Below are positions 6,144-13,937 of a stretch of 14,081 nt of DNA, piece by piece. Both the position numbers and the translations under genes were made by a program. Each line of letters opens with the position of its first letter. Position 1 is the stretch's first letter. The notes under the pieces are model-generated. The model saw nothing but the letters and a program-made list of their open reading frames with translations. It did not search any database and was not told where the DNA came from. Where the stretch lies: the NCBI GenBank assembly GCA_003978455.1, contig QNZT01000143.1, positions 1 through 14,081 of the forward strand, written 5' to 3'. The stretch comes from Sulfurospirillum sp. Lineage in GTDB: Bacteria > Campylobacterota > Campylobacteria > Campylobacterales > QNZT01.

Positions 6144-8045
6144 ATGGATGATTTTATAAGGGTAGCCGCAGCGGTACCGAAAGTGAAAGTGGCTGATGTT
6201 GAGGCAAATGTCAGTGAAATAATCTCTCTGATAGAGCAGGCGCAGCAGAGAGAAGTTGCTATAGTCGTTTTTCCGGAGCTGTGTCTGAGTGCATACACTT
6301 GTGGTGATCTCTTTTTTCAGGATACACTACACTGTGCCATAGACAAAGGTTTGCGGCGTCTGTTGATAGAAACGGAGTCGGTTCAGACGATCGCTATCGT
6401 CGGTGCGCCGCTCTGGTATGAAAACCGTCTCTACAACTGTGCGATAGTGATACAGAGAGGGAAAGTGCTGGGTATTGTCCCAAAAAGTTATCTGGCAAAC
6501 CATAAAGAGTTTTATGAAAAGCGGTGGTTTCAGAGCGGCAGGGATATTTTGGATCGGACAGTACATATCGCCGGCAACAATGTAGCGTTCGGTACTGATC
6601 TGATCTTTGGCAGAAAGGGTCTTTTTGGTATAGAGATCTGTGAAGATCTCTGGAGTGTGATTCCTCCCAGCTCCCAGCAGGCTATCGAAGGTGCGCAACT
6701 GATTTTCAACCTCTCCGCAAGCAACGCTCTTGTCTCCAAAGCATCCTACCGCCGGGAATTGGTGGGACATCAGAGTGCCAGGATAGTGAGCGGTTACGTC
6801 TATGCTTCTGCGGGCGTGCACGAGTCTACAACCGACCTGATCTATTCCGGCAGTGCCCTGATAGCGGAAAACGGTACGATCCTCGCGGAAAACCCGCGTT
6901 TTCTTCGTGAAAACAGTTTGATCACCGCCGATATCGATATAGAGAAACTGACATATTATCGCTTGATCGAAACTTCTTATGCCGATACGGAAAAAAAAGG
7001 CTTCAGGTATGTTCCTATCTTTCCGCCGCAAAAGATCTCTTCCATAGAGCGGTCGTTTGATCCTCTGCCATTTGTTCCGGGTGATCCTGAAAAACAGCGT
7101 GATACCTGTGAAGAGATATTTATGATGCAAAGCAGTGCATTGGCAAAACGTCTCGAATTTATCGGTGAACCAAAAGCGGTCATCGGTATCTCCGGAGGGC
7201 TGGATTCGACACTGGCGCTGCTGGTAGCGGTCTATGCGATGAAACTCCTGAAGCGGAAGATGGAGGATATCGTCGCTGTGACGATGCCGGGATTTGGTAC
7301 GACCAGCCGGACACATCACAATGCGGTTCGGCTATGTGAACTGCTGGGAGTGACGTTTCGCGAAATCGATATCAAAGATGCGGTGATGCAGCACTTTCAT
7401 GACATCGGGCACGATCCCCATGTGCACGATGTGGTTTATGAAAATGCACAGGCAAGAGAGCGGACACAGATACTCTTCGATCTGGCAAACAAAGTGGGCG
7501 GTATCGTCATCGGTACGGGTGATTTGAGTGAAATAGCACTCGGTTTTGCAACGTACGGAGGGGATCATCTCTCCATGTACGGGGTCAATGCCTCCATCCC
7601 CAAAACACTGGTGCGGTATATCATCGGCTATGTCGCCAAAAGTGAAGAGGAAGAGGTTGCGGCTATATTGGAGGATATCATCGACACACCGGTTTCACCG
7701 GAGCTTTTACCTCAGAAAGATGATCAGATCGTACAGAAAACCGAAGAGATCGTCGGTCCTTACGAACTGCACGATTTTTTTCTTTACCACTTTGTGAAGT
7801 ATGGTGCAAAGCCTTCGAAAATACTGGAGATCGCAACCATTGCGTTTGCCGGAAAGTATGAGCGAAAAACAGTCAAAAAGTGGCTGACACTCTTTCTCAA
7901 ACGCTTTTTTGCCAACCAGTTCAAGCGAAGCTGTATGCCCGACTCCGTCAAAGTGGGTTCGATCGCCCTCAGCCCGCGCGGTGACTGGCGTATGCCAAGC
8001 GATGCGGAAGTGCGTATCTGGCTCAGTGAACTGGCAAACGCCTAG
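6144..8045 (+). CDS. nadE: Glutamine-dependent NAD+ synthetase, 633 aa
   Basis: The enzyme makes NAD+ from nicotinate adenine dinucleotide, ATP and glutamine, the last step of NAD biosynthesis (EC 6.3.5.1), in the cytoplasm. The N-terminal half (about 5-275) is a nitrilase-type glutaminase with the catalytic triad E45 (FPELCLSAYTCGDLF), K114 (VPKSYLANHKEFYE) and C166 (GIEICEDLW). The C-terminal half (about 325-625) is the synthetase, with the ATP-pyrophosphatase loop SGGLDS (350-355) and 'GTGDLSEIALGFATYGGDH'. It is within the range of two-domain NadE proteins, and no key residue is missing. A GGAG site lies 10 bases before the ATG. It stands alone between a divergent methyltransferase and a convergent permease. 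This is a core housekeeping gene and the call is secure. Confidence 0.95.
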   Translation: MDDFIRVAAAVPKVKVADVEANVSEIISLIEQAQQREVAIVVFPELCLSAYTCGDLFFQDTLHCAIDKGLRRLLIETESVQTIAIVGAPLWYENRLYNCAIVIQRGKVLGIVPKSYLANHKEFYEKRWFQSGRDILDRTVHIAGNNVAFGTDLIFGRKGLFGIEICEDLWSVIPPSSQQAIEGAQLIFNLSASNALVSKASYRRELVGHQSARIVSGYVYASAGVHESTTDLIYSGSALIAENGTILAENPRFLRENSLITADIDIEKLTYYRLIETSYADTEKKGFRYVPIFPPQKISSIERSFDPLPFVPGDPEKQRDTCEEIFMMQSSALAKRLEFIGEPKAVIGISGGLDSTLALLVAVYAMKLLKRKMEDIVAVTMPGFGTTSRTHHNAVRLCELLGVTFREIDIKDAVMQHFHDIGHDPHVHDVVYENAQARERTQILFDLANKVGGIVIGTGDLSEIALGFATYGGDHLSMYGVNASIPKTLVRYIIGYVAKSEEEEVAAILEDIIDTPVSPELLPQKDDQIVQKTEEIVGPYELHDFFLYHFVKYGAKPSKILEIATIAFAGKYERKTVKKWLTLFLKRFFANQFKRSCMPDSVKVGSIALSPRGDWRMPSDAEVRIWLSELANA

Positions 8046-8062
8046 AAGTTTGTCAGAGTCAT

Positions 8063-8078
8063 GTCTGTTCCGACAGAC
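8063..8078. terminator. Short hairpin between convergent nadE and the Cu/Zn permease gene
   Basis: GTCTGT (8063-8068) and ACAGAC (8073-8078) form a 6-base-pair stem around a TCCG loop, 18 bases after the nadE stop. There is no T-run on either strand. It is a weak candidate for a bidirectional terminator in the 42-base gap. Confidence 0.3.
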
Positions 8079-8087
8079 TCCTGAAGA

Positions 8088-9233
8088 TCAGCTGTCGCAC
8101 TGCTCCCCGCTGCAACAGCTCTTTGTCTCTTTTTTAGCAAAAAACGGTTTGGTCATGAACCAGAGCACCAGACCCCACAGAAAAAGGCTGCTTACGTATG
8201 CGAACCAACCTGCGTGTTCTCCCATATGTACCAGTGCTTTGGGGTCTATCGCATTTTTATCGAAGATATAATCCAGCCCCAGCCCAAACAGAATACTGCC
8301 GACAATAATAGTTCCCAGATAGATATAGAGTGACCGAGTGCCGAGAATCTTTTTGACCACGCCGATCGTCACCGTATTGGTCGCAGGTCCCGCACTTAAA
8401 AAGACAAAGGCTGCACCTGCACTTACACCCGAGAGCATCAGCCCCGCAGCGATGGGGAGTGATGCTGTCGCACAGACATACATCGGAACTGCGATGGCGA
8501 TGACGATGAGGTAGGAGAGCCAGTTGTACTGTTTGAGGATTTCGCTGAGATTGTCGGGGATGGCAACGGTGATCAATGCGCCGAGGATGAGACCCCAGAA
8601 AAGCGGTTTGGCGATATCGCCCAGAAGGGTGATGAAACCGTAACGGAGTGCATTTATGAGTGAAAAACCTTTTTTGGGTGTGTTGTCACAACCGCAGCCG
8701 GATTCGCAGCTCTTCTCTTCTTTTTGTGGCGAGACAGCGGTAAATGCACCGGGTGCAGCGGCGGCAGAAAATGCGGCTGTTTTGGGCTTTTGTGCAAAAG
8801 CGGGCTGCTCTCTTTTATCCTCTTTGTCGAAGATATTGGTCAAGATCCCGGCGATCACAGAGATGATCATCGACGTCACGACACGGTAAATCGTAAAAAT
8901 CCATCCAAAAATGCCGTAAGTCGCCAGTATAGAATCGACACCGGTGATAGGTGTGGAGATCAGAAAAGAGAGCGTAGCGCCCTTACTCGCGCCGCTCTTT
9001 TTGATGCCCGTTGCCAGCGGGATGACGCCGCAGGAACAGACCGGCAGCGGTACACCGAAAAGTGTCGCTTTGATGACGGAGCCGATACTCTCTTTGCCCA
9101 GATGTCTGGTGACGAGTGATTCCGGTACCACTTCATGAAGTATGCCTGCAAAAAAAAGACCAAAAAGGATATAAGGTGCCATAGCGTTGCTCAGCTCAAG
9201 CAGTGCTTGCCAAAATTCTATGATATATTCCAT
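8088..9233 (-). CDS. SO_0444-family Cu/Zn efflux permease, 381 aa
   Basis: This is an inner-membrane permease of the DUF318/PF03773 type, matching the SO_0444 Cu/Zn efflux group. It has hydrophobic helices in two blocks (about 5-135 and 195-365), with the characteristic VPLPVCSCGVIPLATG motif (C66, C68) and 'VPMYVCATASLPIAAGLMLSG' (C254). A cytoplasmic-looking loop (about 136-190) carries a cysteine cluster C176, C180, C182, and the tail has C373, C374 and C379. Such cysteines suit soft-metal binding. An AGGAG site precedes the start, with a TATAAAAT box at 9255-9262. It is divergent from the CotH gene and about 4.7 kb from a copper oxidase/ATPase pair, which supports a metal role. Copper versus zinc or arsenic-type substrates cannot be decided from sequence. 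Confidence 0.85.
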   Translation of the reverse strand: MEYIIEFWQALLELSNAMAPYILFGLFFAGILHEVVPESLVTRHLGKESIGSVIKATLFGVPLPVCSCGVIPLATGIKKSGASKGATLSFLISTPITGVDSILATYGIFGWIFTIYRVVTSMIISVIAGILTNIFDKEDKREQPAFAQKPKTAAFSAAAAPGAFTAVSPQKEEKSCESGCGCDNTPKKGFSLINALRYGFITLLGDIAKPLFWGLILGALITVAIPDNLSEILKQYNWLSYLIVIAIAVPMYVCATASLPIAAGLMLSGVSAGAAFVFLSAGPATNTVTIGVVKKILGTRSLYIYLGTIIVGSILFGLGLDYIFDKNAIDPKALVHMGEHAGWFAYVSSLFLWGLVLWFMTKPFFAKKETKSCCSGEQCDS

Positions 9234-9352
9234 ACTATTTTTCTCCTGTTTTAAATTTTATACTAATATAAGTCTATATGAGCTTAAATGATTGCAAAAA
9301 TTTTTATATTGACCGATAGTTATAAAAATATTACTTACAAGGATACCAAAGT

Positions 9353-12298
9353 ATGAAGAAAAGTTATCGATACTCACTTGTTGCTGTGACCGCGATGATA
9401 ATGGTTTGGGGATTTGCCGGTTGCGGCACCGGAAGTGAAAAAGGGTATAGCGGCGGTGTCGCCAGACATATGGGATCAGATTACAACACCCCTGTAAAAC
9501 ACATAGGTTTGCATATACGTGATGTAGGGAAAAGAGATTTCGATCCTGATGCCATAGCGTGGGAGTATGACAATCTCGAAGGATTGCAGGTGCATATAGA
9601 TGAGAATAACCTTTATCTCTATTTTAAGCACAACAGCACTGCTCCCAATATCCAGTTTTTTATCGATGCTGACAACAATGCACAAACGGGTAATGCCGAT
9701 GAATTCGGTGCAGACTATATGGTGGAAAATGGTGTATTGTACGAATCCGGATCGCATGGCAGCTCGGAGTGGAAAGAGATAGGTGCAGTAAAAAGTGCTG
9801 TAAAAGCGGGGAAGAGTGATGCCGTTGCGATCCCTCTTGCGCTCATAAAAAACAGAAGTGTCGTCTTTAAAGTAAACGCGGAGATGTTAAATAGCAACTG
9901 GGTACCGGAAGTGATGACACCTTCAAACGGCGGAAAATCTGTCTATATGCAACAAAACCGTGTGGACTGGAGCAAAGTAGCTGTCTATACCAAAGAGGGT
10001 AGCAGAGAATTGAAACTATACGCTACACCCGATGATCTTTATCTGCATCTGGTACAGGATGATTTTCCTGCACATATCCAGCTTTTAATAGATGTCGACA
10101 ATAATCCAAATACAGGCTATCAAAACCAGAGTTGGAGCAGACTGGGGGCAGACTATCTTGTTGAAGACGGGATGCTTTATCGCTATACCGGACAGGGTGA
10201 TTGGGGATGGGAGTATGTTGATAGTATCAGCCGGTACAGAAGCAAAGCGGACAGGGCGGTACTGGATGTATCTGTACCAAGACACCTGCTGCAAAATCTT
10301 GGTACAAAGATCAAAGTCGGCACGGAGTTGAATAGCAAGGATTGGAGAGAAACAACACTGTTACCAGAGGGAGATGTACCTCTTTTTCAGATAGATCTAC
10401 CCCAGGAGAGTGCACTTCATGTTGAGATCAGTGAAGTGATGGCGGCAAATGCACATACCTTACTTGATCCCGACTATTTTAACTTTTCCGACTGGATAGA
10501 GTTACACAATCTTGACGATAAACCGGTCGATATCAGCGGCTATCAATTGAGTGACAAGCTCAACAAGCCCAAGTGGACTATCCCGAACGGTACCGTGATC
10601 CCCGCCAACGGATACCTGCTTTTGTGGGCGGATGAGAAGGACAAAAAACAGAAGGCACTGCACACCAACTTTAAGCTCAAAACCGATGGTGAAGCGGTGG
10701 CACTGTTTGATCCTGTGGGAAAAATCGTTGATGGGTTTACGTACCTGAAACAGCTTCCTGATGTATCTGTTGCCTATCAGAGCGGAAAAGAGGTCTACAT
10801 GAATCCGACACCAGGTAAAGCCAACACAACCGCTTATCCGAGTGCAGTACAGAGCCAAACGGTAGCGTTTTCGGTTCCGGAAGGATTCTATAACGCGCCT
10901 CAAAACCTTGTGATAAACGGTGAGGGAACGATCTATTACACCACCGACGGTTCTATCCCCACGACAACATCGAAAAAATATACTCGACCCATTACGATAG
11001 ACCATACAATGGCTGTACGTGCGATCAGTGTGACAAACGGTAAATTTACCAGTCCTGTAACGACTGCAAGTTATATCTATGGTGAAAATATCGCACTTCC
11101 GGTTGTCTCTATCGTAATAGATGACAAATATCTCAATGACGATACGATCGGCATATACACCATCGGCATCAACGGGAAAAAACCGCAGGATTGCGGCGAT
11201 GAGTTTGCTGACAAAGCCAACTTCATGCAGAAGTGGGAGCGTCCGGCACATATGACGCTTTTTGAGAAGAATAAAAAAGCGGTACTCTCTCAGGATATCG
11301 GCTTGAAAGTTGCGGGTGAGTGTTCTCGTATCTATGCGCAGAAATCGTTTCAGCTGAAAACCGACAGTAAATATGGCAAGAAGGGTTTCAAATATCAGGT
11401 TTTCCCGGATAAAAATATCAAAAAGTTTGCCAGACTCAAACTCAGAAATGCCGGACAGGATTATCTTAAAACACATATGCGTGATATCCTGGCTACAGAA
11501 ATCGCCAAAGGGTTGCATATTGCCTATGAAGCGTATCGACCTGCGGTTACATTTGTCAACGGTCAATACTGGGGTATTTACAACCTTCGTGAGAAAATGG
11601 GCAAAGATTACATCAAAGAAAATTTCGGTGAGAAAAAAATAAACCTGATCGAGGATGATCTTATTGTCAAAGAGGGAAGCTCTGTCTCATATGAAGAGGA
11701 GGTACTGGACTATCTTAAAAACCATTCACTCGCCTCTGATGCAGCCTATAACTATATCGCCTCGAAGATCGATATAGAAAATTATATCGACTATATGATC
11801 GTCAATCTCTATATCGCCAATGCTGACTGGCCGGGCACAAACTTGATCTACTGGAAACCTAAGAAAGAGGGCACAAAATGGAGATGGATACTTCATGATA
11901 TGGATTATGGATTTGCTTTAGATTCGGAACATCCTGTTACGTACAATGCACTTGCCGCGGCAACCGCACAGAATGGTCAGGATTGGCCAAATCCCGAGTG
12001 GTCTACGCTGCTTTTCAGAAAACTGCTGGAAAATCCTGGCTTTAAGGCGCAGTTTAAAAATCGCTTCAACACACTGCTCGATACCACGTTCGCATCGGCG
12101 CACGTGAAACAGATCATCGACCGGGTTTCGGGGATGTTCGCTTCCCAAATGAGCCGACATATCGAAAAATGGAATGCCAACGATCCTCTGAACTATGCCA
12201 TATATAGCAAAGCGGACTGGGATCAGGAGATCGGAAAGCTAAAAGATTTTGCCGACAAACGACCGGCGATCGTCAAACAGCACCTCAACCAGCTTTGA
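9353..12298 (+). CDS. CotH-kinase lipoprotein with lamin-tail and chitobiase-like domains, 981 aa
   Basis: A large exported lipoprotein (lipobox FAGC, Cys24). In order: two related beta domains (about 50-185 and 205-335), each with an acidic DxDNN...TG...GADY(M/L)VE motif (105-123, 248-269) that probably binds calcium and resembles DOMON/CBM9 modules; a lamin-tail domain (about 355-490, with 'SDWIELHNLDDKPVDISGYQLSD' partly: DWIELHNLDDKPVDISGYQ); a chitobiase C-terminal-like domain (about 505-575, 'IYYTTDGSIPT'); and a CotH kinase domain (about 582-910). The kinase keeps the LREK motif (R746, K748) and the HDMDYGF metal-binding motif (D849, D851). Bacillus CotH phosphorylates spore-coat proteins; here the target is unknown but would be outside the cytoplasm. 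An AAGGAT site precedes the ATG. The domain calls are firm; the role is open. Confidence 0.85.
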   Translation: MKKSYRYSLVAVTAMIMVWGFAGCGTGSEKGYSGGVARHMGSDYNTPVKHIGLHIRDVGKRDFDPDAIAWEYDNLEGLQVHIDENNLYLYFKHNSTAPNIQFFIDADNNAQTGNADEFGADYMVENGVLYESGSHGSSEWKEIGAVKSAVKAGKSDAVAIPLALIKNRSVVFKVNAEMLNSNWVPEVMTPSNGGKSVYMQQNRVDWSKVAVYTKEGSRELKLYATPDDLYLHLVQDDFPAHIQLLIDVDNNPNTGYQNQSWSRLGADYLVEDGMLYRYTGQGDWGWEYVDSISRYRSKADRAVLDVSVPRHLLQNLGTKIKVGTELNSKDWRETTLLPEGDVPLFQIDLPQESALHVEISEVMAANAHTLLDPDYFNFSDWIELHNLDDKPVDISGYQLSDKLNKPKWTIPNGTVIPANGYLLLWADEKDKKQKALHTNFKLKTDGEAVALFDPVGKIVDGFTYLKQLPDVSVAYQSGKEVYMNPTPGKANTTAYPSAVQSQTVAFSVPEGFYNAPQNLVINGEGTIYYTTDGSIPTTTSKKYTRPITIDHTMAVRAISVTNGKFTSPVTTASYIYGENIALPVVSIVIDDKYLNDDTIGIYTIGINGKKPQDCGDEFADKANFMQKWERPAHMTLFEKNKKAVLSQDIGLKVAGECSRIYAQKSFQLKTDSKYGKKGFKYQVFPDKNIKKFARLKLRNAGQDYLKTHMRDILATEIAKGLHIAYEAYRPAVTFVNGQYWGIYNLREKMGKDYIKENFGEKKINLIEDDLIVKEGSSVSYEEEVLDYLKNHSLASDAAYNYIASKIDIENYIDYMIVNLYIANADWPGTNLIYWKPKKEGTKWRWILHDMDYGFALDSEHPVTYNALAAATAQNGQDWPNPEWSTLLFRKLLENPGFKAQFKNRFNTLLDTTFASAHVKQIIDRVSGMFASQMSRHIEKWNANDPLNYAIYSKADWDQEIGKLKDFADKRPAIVKQHLNQL

Positions 12299-12334
12299 TT
12301 TCATGAACACCCGATGATCCGGGTGTTTGTGAAA
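12299..12334. terminator. Long hairpin between the convergent CotH and oxidase genes
   Basis: Directly after the CotH stop codon, 12299-12313 pairs with 12320-12334 in a 15-base-pair stem (two G-U pairs; core AACACCCG/CGGGTGTT) with a 6-base loop. No long T-run follows, but the stem is strong and symmetrical, so it probably ends transcription or protects the 3' end in both directions. The oxidase gene on the minus strand ends 12 bases further on. Confidence 0.6.
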
Positions 12335-12345
12335 TATATCTCATA

Positions 12346-13794
12346 CTATACCGTCACAAACTGACCCATCATCCCCGCATCTTCATGCTCCAGAAAGTGG
12401 CAGTGGTACATATAGGGAGAGGATGGATCTTTGTAGTCGACCATTTTGACGATCAGTTTTACCTTGTCTCGCGGTGCAAGATAGATGGTATCTTTATACC
12501 CTTTTTCATTGTCGGCGATATTGGCGCTGCTGCCGTTTCGCTCTACTATCATGAAGTGGGTGGCATGTATGTGAAAATTGTGTTCGATACCCATACTGTT
12601 TTCTACTTCCCAGATCTCAACCTGATCCAGCGGCACGCGTTCGTTGATGACATTCATATCCATCGTTACACCGTTGATCATGAGTGTTCCCATTCTGCCC
12701 GAGAGAGTGAAACGTCGGGTTGTCTGTGCCGTGGCGGGGTCAAATTTCTCCAGTGTGGTGAGGTTTTGGGGAAGTGCGGTTTGCACTGCGGCATCTTTGG
12801 TGACACGAAGCTCCAGAAATGTTTTGTTTTTACGAAAATCCCTCAGTTGCAGCGTCTTTCCCTTCGCCTGTGTCAGATCAACAACGATCTCCGCACGCTC
12901 ACCCGGCGAGAGGCGCACTCTCGCCAGATCGACGGGTGCTTCGAGAAGTGCATTGTCCGTAGCGATCTGGGCAAATGTCCGATTGTCTGAAAAACCAAGT
13001 TCATATACCGAAGCGTTGGAGCCGTTGAGGATACGGAAGCGTATCTCTTTGGCTTCGAGTTCGACAAACGGTTCGATAGCGCCGTTGGTGATAAATGTAT
13101 CTCCGATATATCCTCTCATGATCTCCATGCGTGTGGGAGAGTAGTCGATCTGCGCGTTGGCATCAAATCGTCTGTCCTGTAACACCAGTGGAATATCGTC
13201 GATGCCGTAACGGTCGGGCAAGTCGAGTGTGCTGCTCTCACTCTCTTCGACGATGATCAACCCTGCCAGACCTTTGTAGACATGTTCGGCAGTTTTACCC
13301 ATCAGATGAGGATGATACCAGTTGGTACACGCCTTCTGTTTTACTCTATAGCGCGCAGACCAGGTTTGCCCCGGCGTGATAATCTGATGCGGACCGCCAT
13401 CCATGTTTGCGGGAAGATGCATACCGTGACCGTGCATAGTCGTAGCTTCAGGAAGGCGGTTGGTATAGTTTATCGATACCTCTTCTCCGTCAGTGAGCAG
13501 GAGGGTAGGTCCCAGATAGGTACTGTTGATAGCGTAGGTCGCTGTTGTTTTTTGTGGAAAAAAGGAGTGTGTGGCTTCTTGAATAGAGAGATCGAAATGT
13601 CTTACACCACTGCGTACTGTACCTCTTAAGAGTTCCGGAACCGGCAATGGTGATCCGGCTGTATTGTTTCCCGACTCTCCGCTTGTGTCAGTAGTACCGC
13701 TATCGCCGTTGCCGGAGTTGCTGTTTGTCCCGCATCCGGTCAGCAGCAACGCTGCGGCGGAAATACTAAGTGTGATAAATGCTCTTCTTTTCAT
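12346..13794 (-). CDS. Multicopper oxidase with Tat-type lipoprotein signal, 482 aa
   Basis: This is a periplasmic oxidase, CueO/McoC/laccase-like, likely converting Cu(I) to the less toxic Cu(II) with O2 as acceptor. All four copper motifs are present: HGHGMH (121-126), WYHPH (H161, H163), HNFHIH (H405, H408, H410) and HCHFLEHEDAGMM (464-476, with the T1 ligands C465, H470 and M475), so the T1 and trinuclear centres should be intact. The N-terminus MKRRAFITL has a twin-arginine motif and then a lipobox LLTGC (Cys21), followed by a Gly/Ser/Asn/Thr-rich linker to about 48: a Tat-exported lipoprotein. An AAGGAT site precedes the start. It is divergent from a P-type copper ATPase gene, which supports a role in copper tolerance. 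Another phenol or metal oxidase role is possible. Confidence 0.9.
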   Translation of the reverse strand: MKRRAFITLSISAAALLLTGCGTNSNSGNGDSGTTDTSGESGNNTAGSPLPVPELLRGTVRSGVRHFDLSIQEATHSFFPQKTTATYAINSTYLGPTLLLTDGEEVSINYTNRLPEATTMHGHGMHLPANMDGGPHQIITPGQTWSARYRVKQKACTNWYHPHLMGKTAEHVYKGLAGLIIVEESESSTLDLPDRYGIDDIPLVLQDRRFDANAQIDYSPTRMEIMRGYIGDTFITNGAIEPFVELEAKEIRFRILNGSNASVYELGFSDNRTFAQIATDNALLEAPVDLARVRLSPGERAEIVVDLTQAKGKTLQLRDFRKNKTFLELRVTKDAAVQTALPQNLTTLEKFDPATAQTTRRFTLSGRMGTLMINGVTMDMNVINERVPLDQVEIWEVENSMGIEHNFHIHATHFMIVERNGSSANIADNEKGYKDTIYLAPRDKVKLIVKMVDYKDPSSPYMYHCHFLEHEDAGMMGQFVTV

Positions 13795-13823
13795 GAAGTG
13801 ATCCTTGTTATCTGTTTTGAAGC

Positions 13824-13891
13824 AGTGTAGCAGGTTAGTGTGCAGGGTGTGTGTAGATTATGGGGTATGGAGTAGTACACACCTGCTACAC
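13824..13891. promoter_or_regulatory. Cluster of three GTGTAGCAGGT-like sites in the shared copper promoter region
   Basis: GTGTAGCAGGT (13825-13835) is followed in tandem by the similar GTGT-GCAGGGT (13838-13848), and its exact reverse complement ACCTGCTACAC lies at 13881-13891. The outer pair could also form an 11-base-pair stem in RNA. The sites lie between the divergent oxidase (starts 13794) and ATPase (starts 13938), so a regulator binding here could control both. The protein that binds is not known from this sequence. Confidence 0.5.
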
Positions 13892-13898
13892 ACCTTCG

Positions 13899-13914
13899 TA
13901 CTATCATGACAGTA
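13899..13914. promoter_or_regulatory. Near-palindrome just upstream of the copper ATPase gene
   Basis: TACTATCATGACAGTA reads the same on both strands at 14 of 16 positions, centred on TCATGA. It lies 23 bases before the ATPase ATG and overlaps a possible -10 region (TATCAA, 13913-13918), a place typical for an operator of a dimeric repressor or activator. Confidence 0.4.
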
Positions 13915-13937
13915 TCAAAACACTGTGGAGGTGTATC

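Noticed and set aside
6327..7319. Minus-strand open frame (330 codons) inside nadE
   Set aside because: It is antisense to conserved catalytic regions of nadE and shows no domain or start signal.
10502..11566. Long minus-strand open frame (354 codons) inside the CotH gene
   Set aside because: It lies fully within the lamin-tail, chitobiase-like and CotH domains of the plus-strand gene and its translation is Arg/Cys-rich without any known motif.
13825..13891. Riboswitch or attenuator formed by the 11-base inverted repeat
   Set aside because: The arms are 45 bases apart, competing pairings exist, and no T-run or known riboswitch core follows; protein binding sites explain the pattern better.
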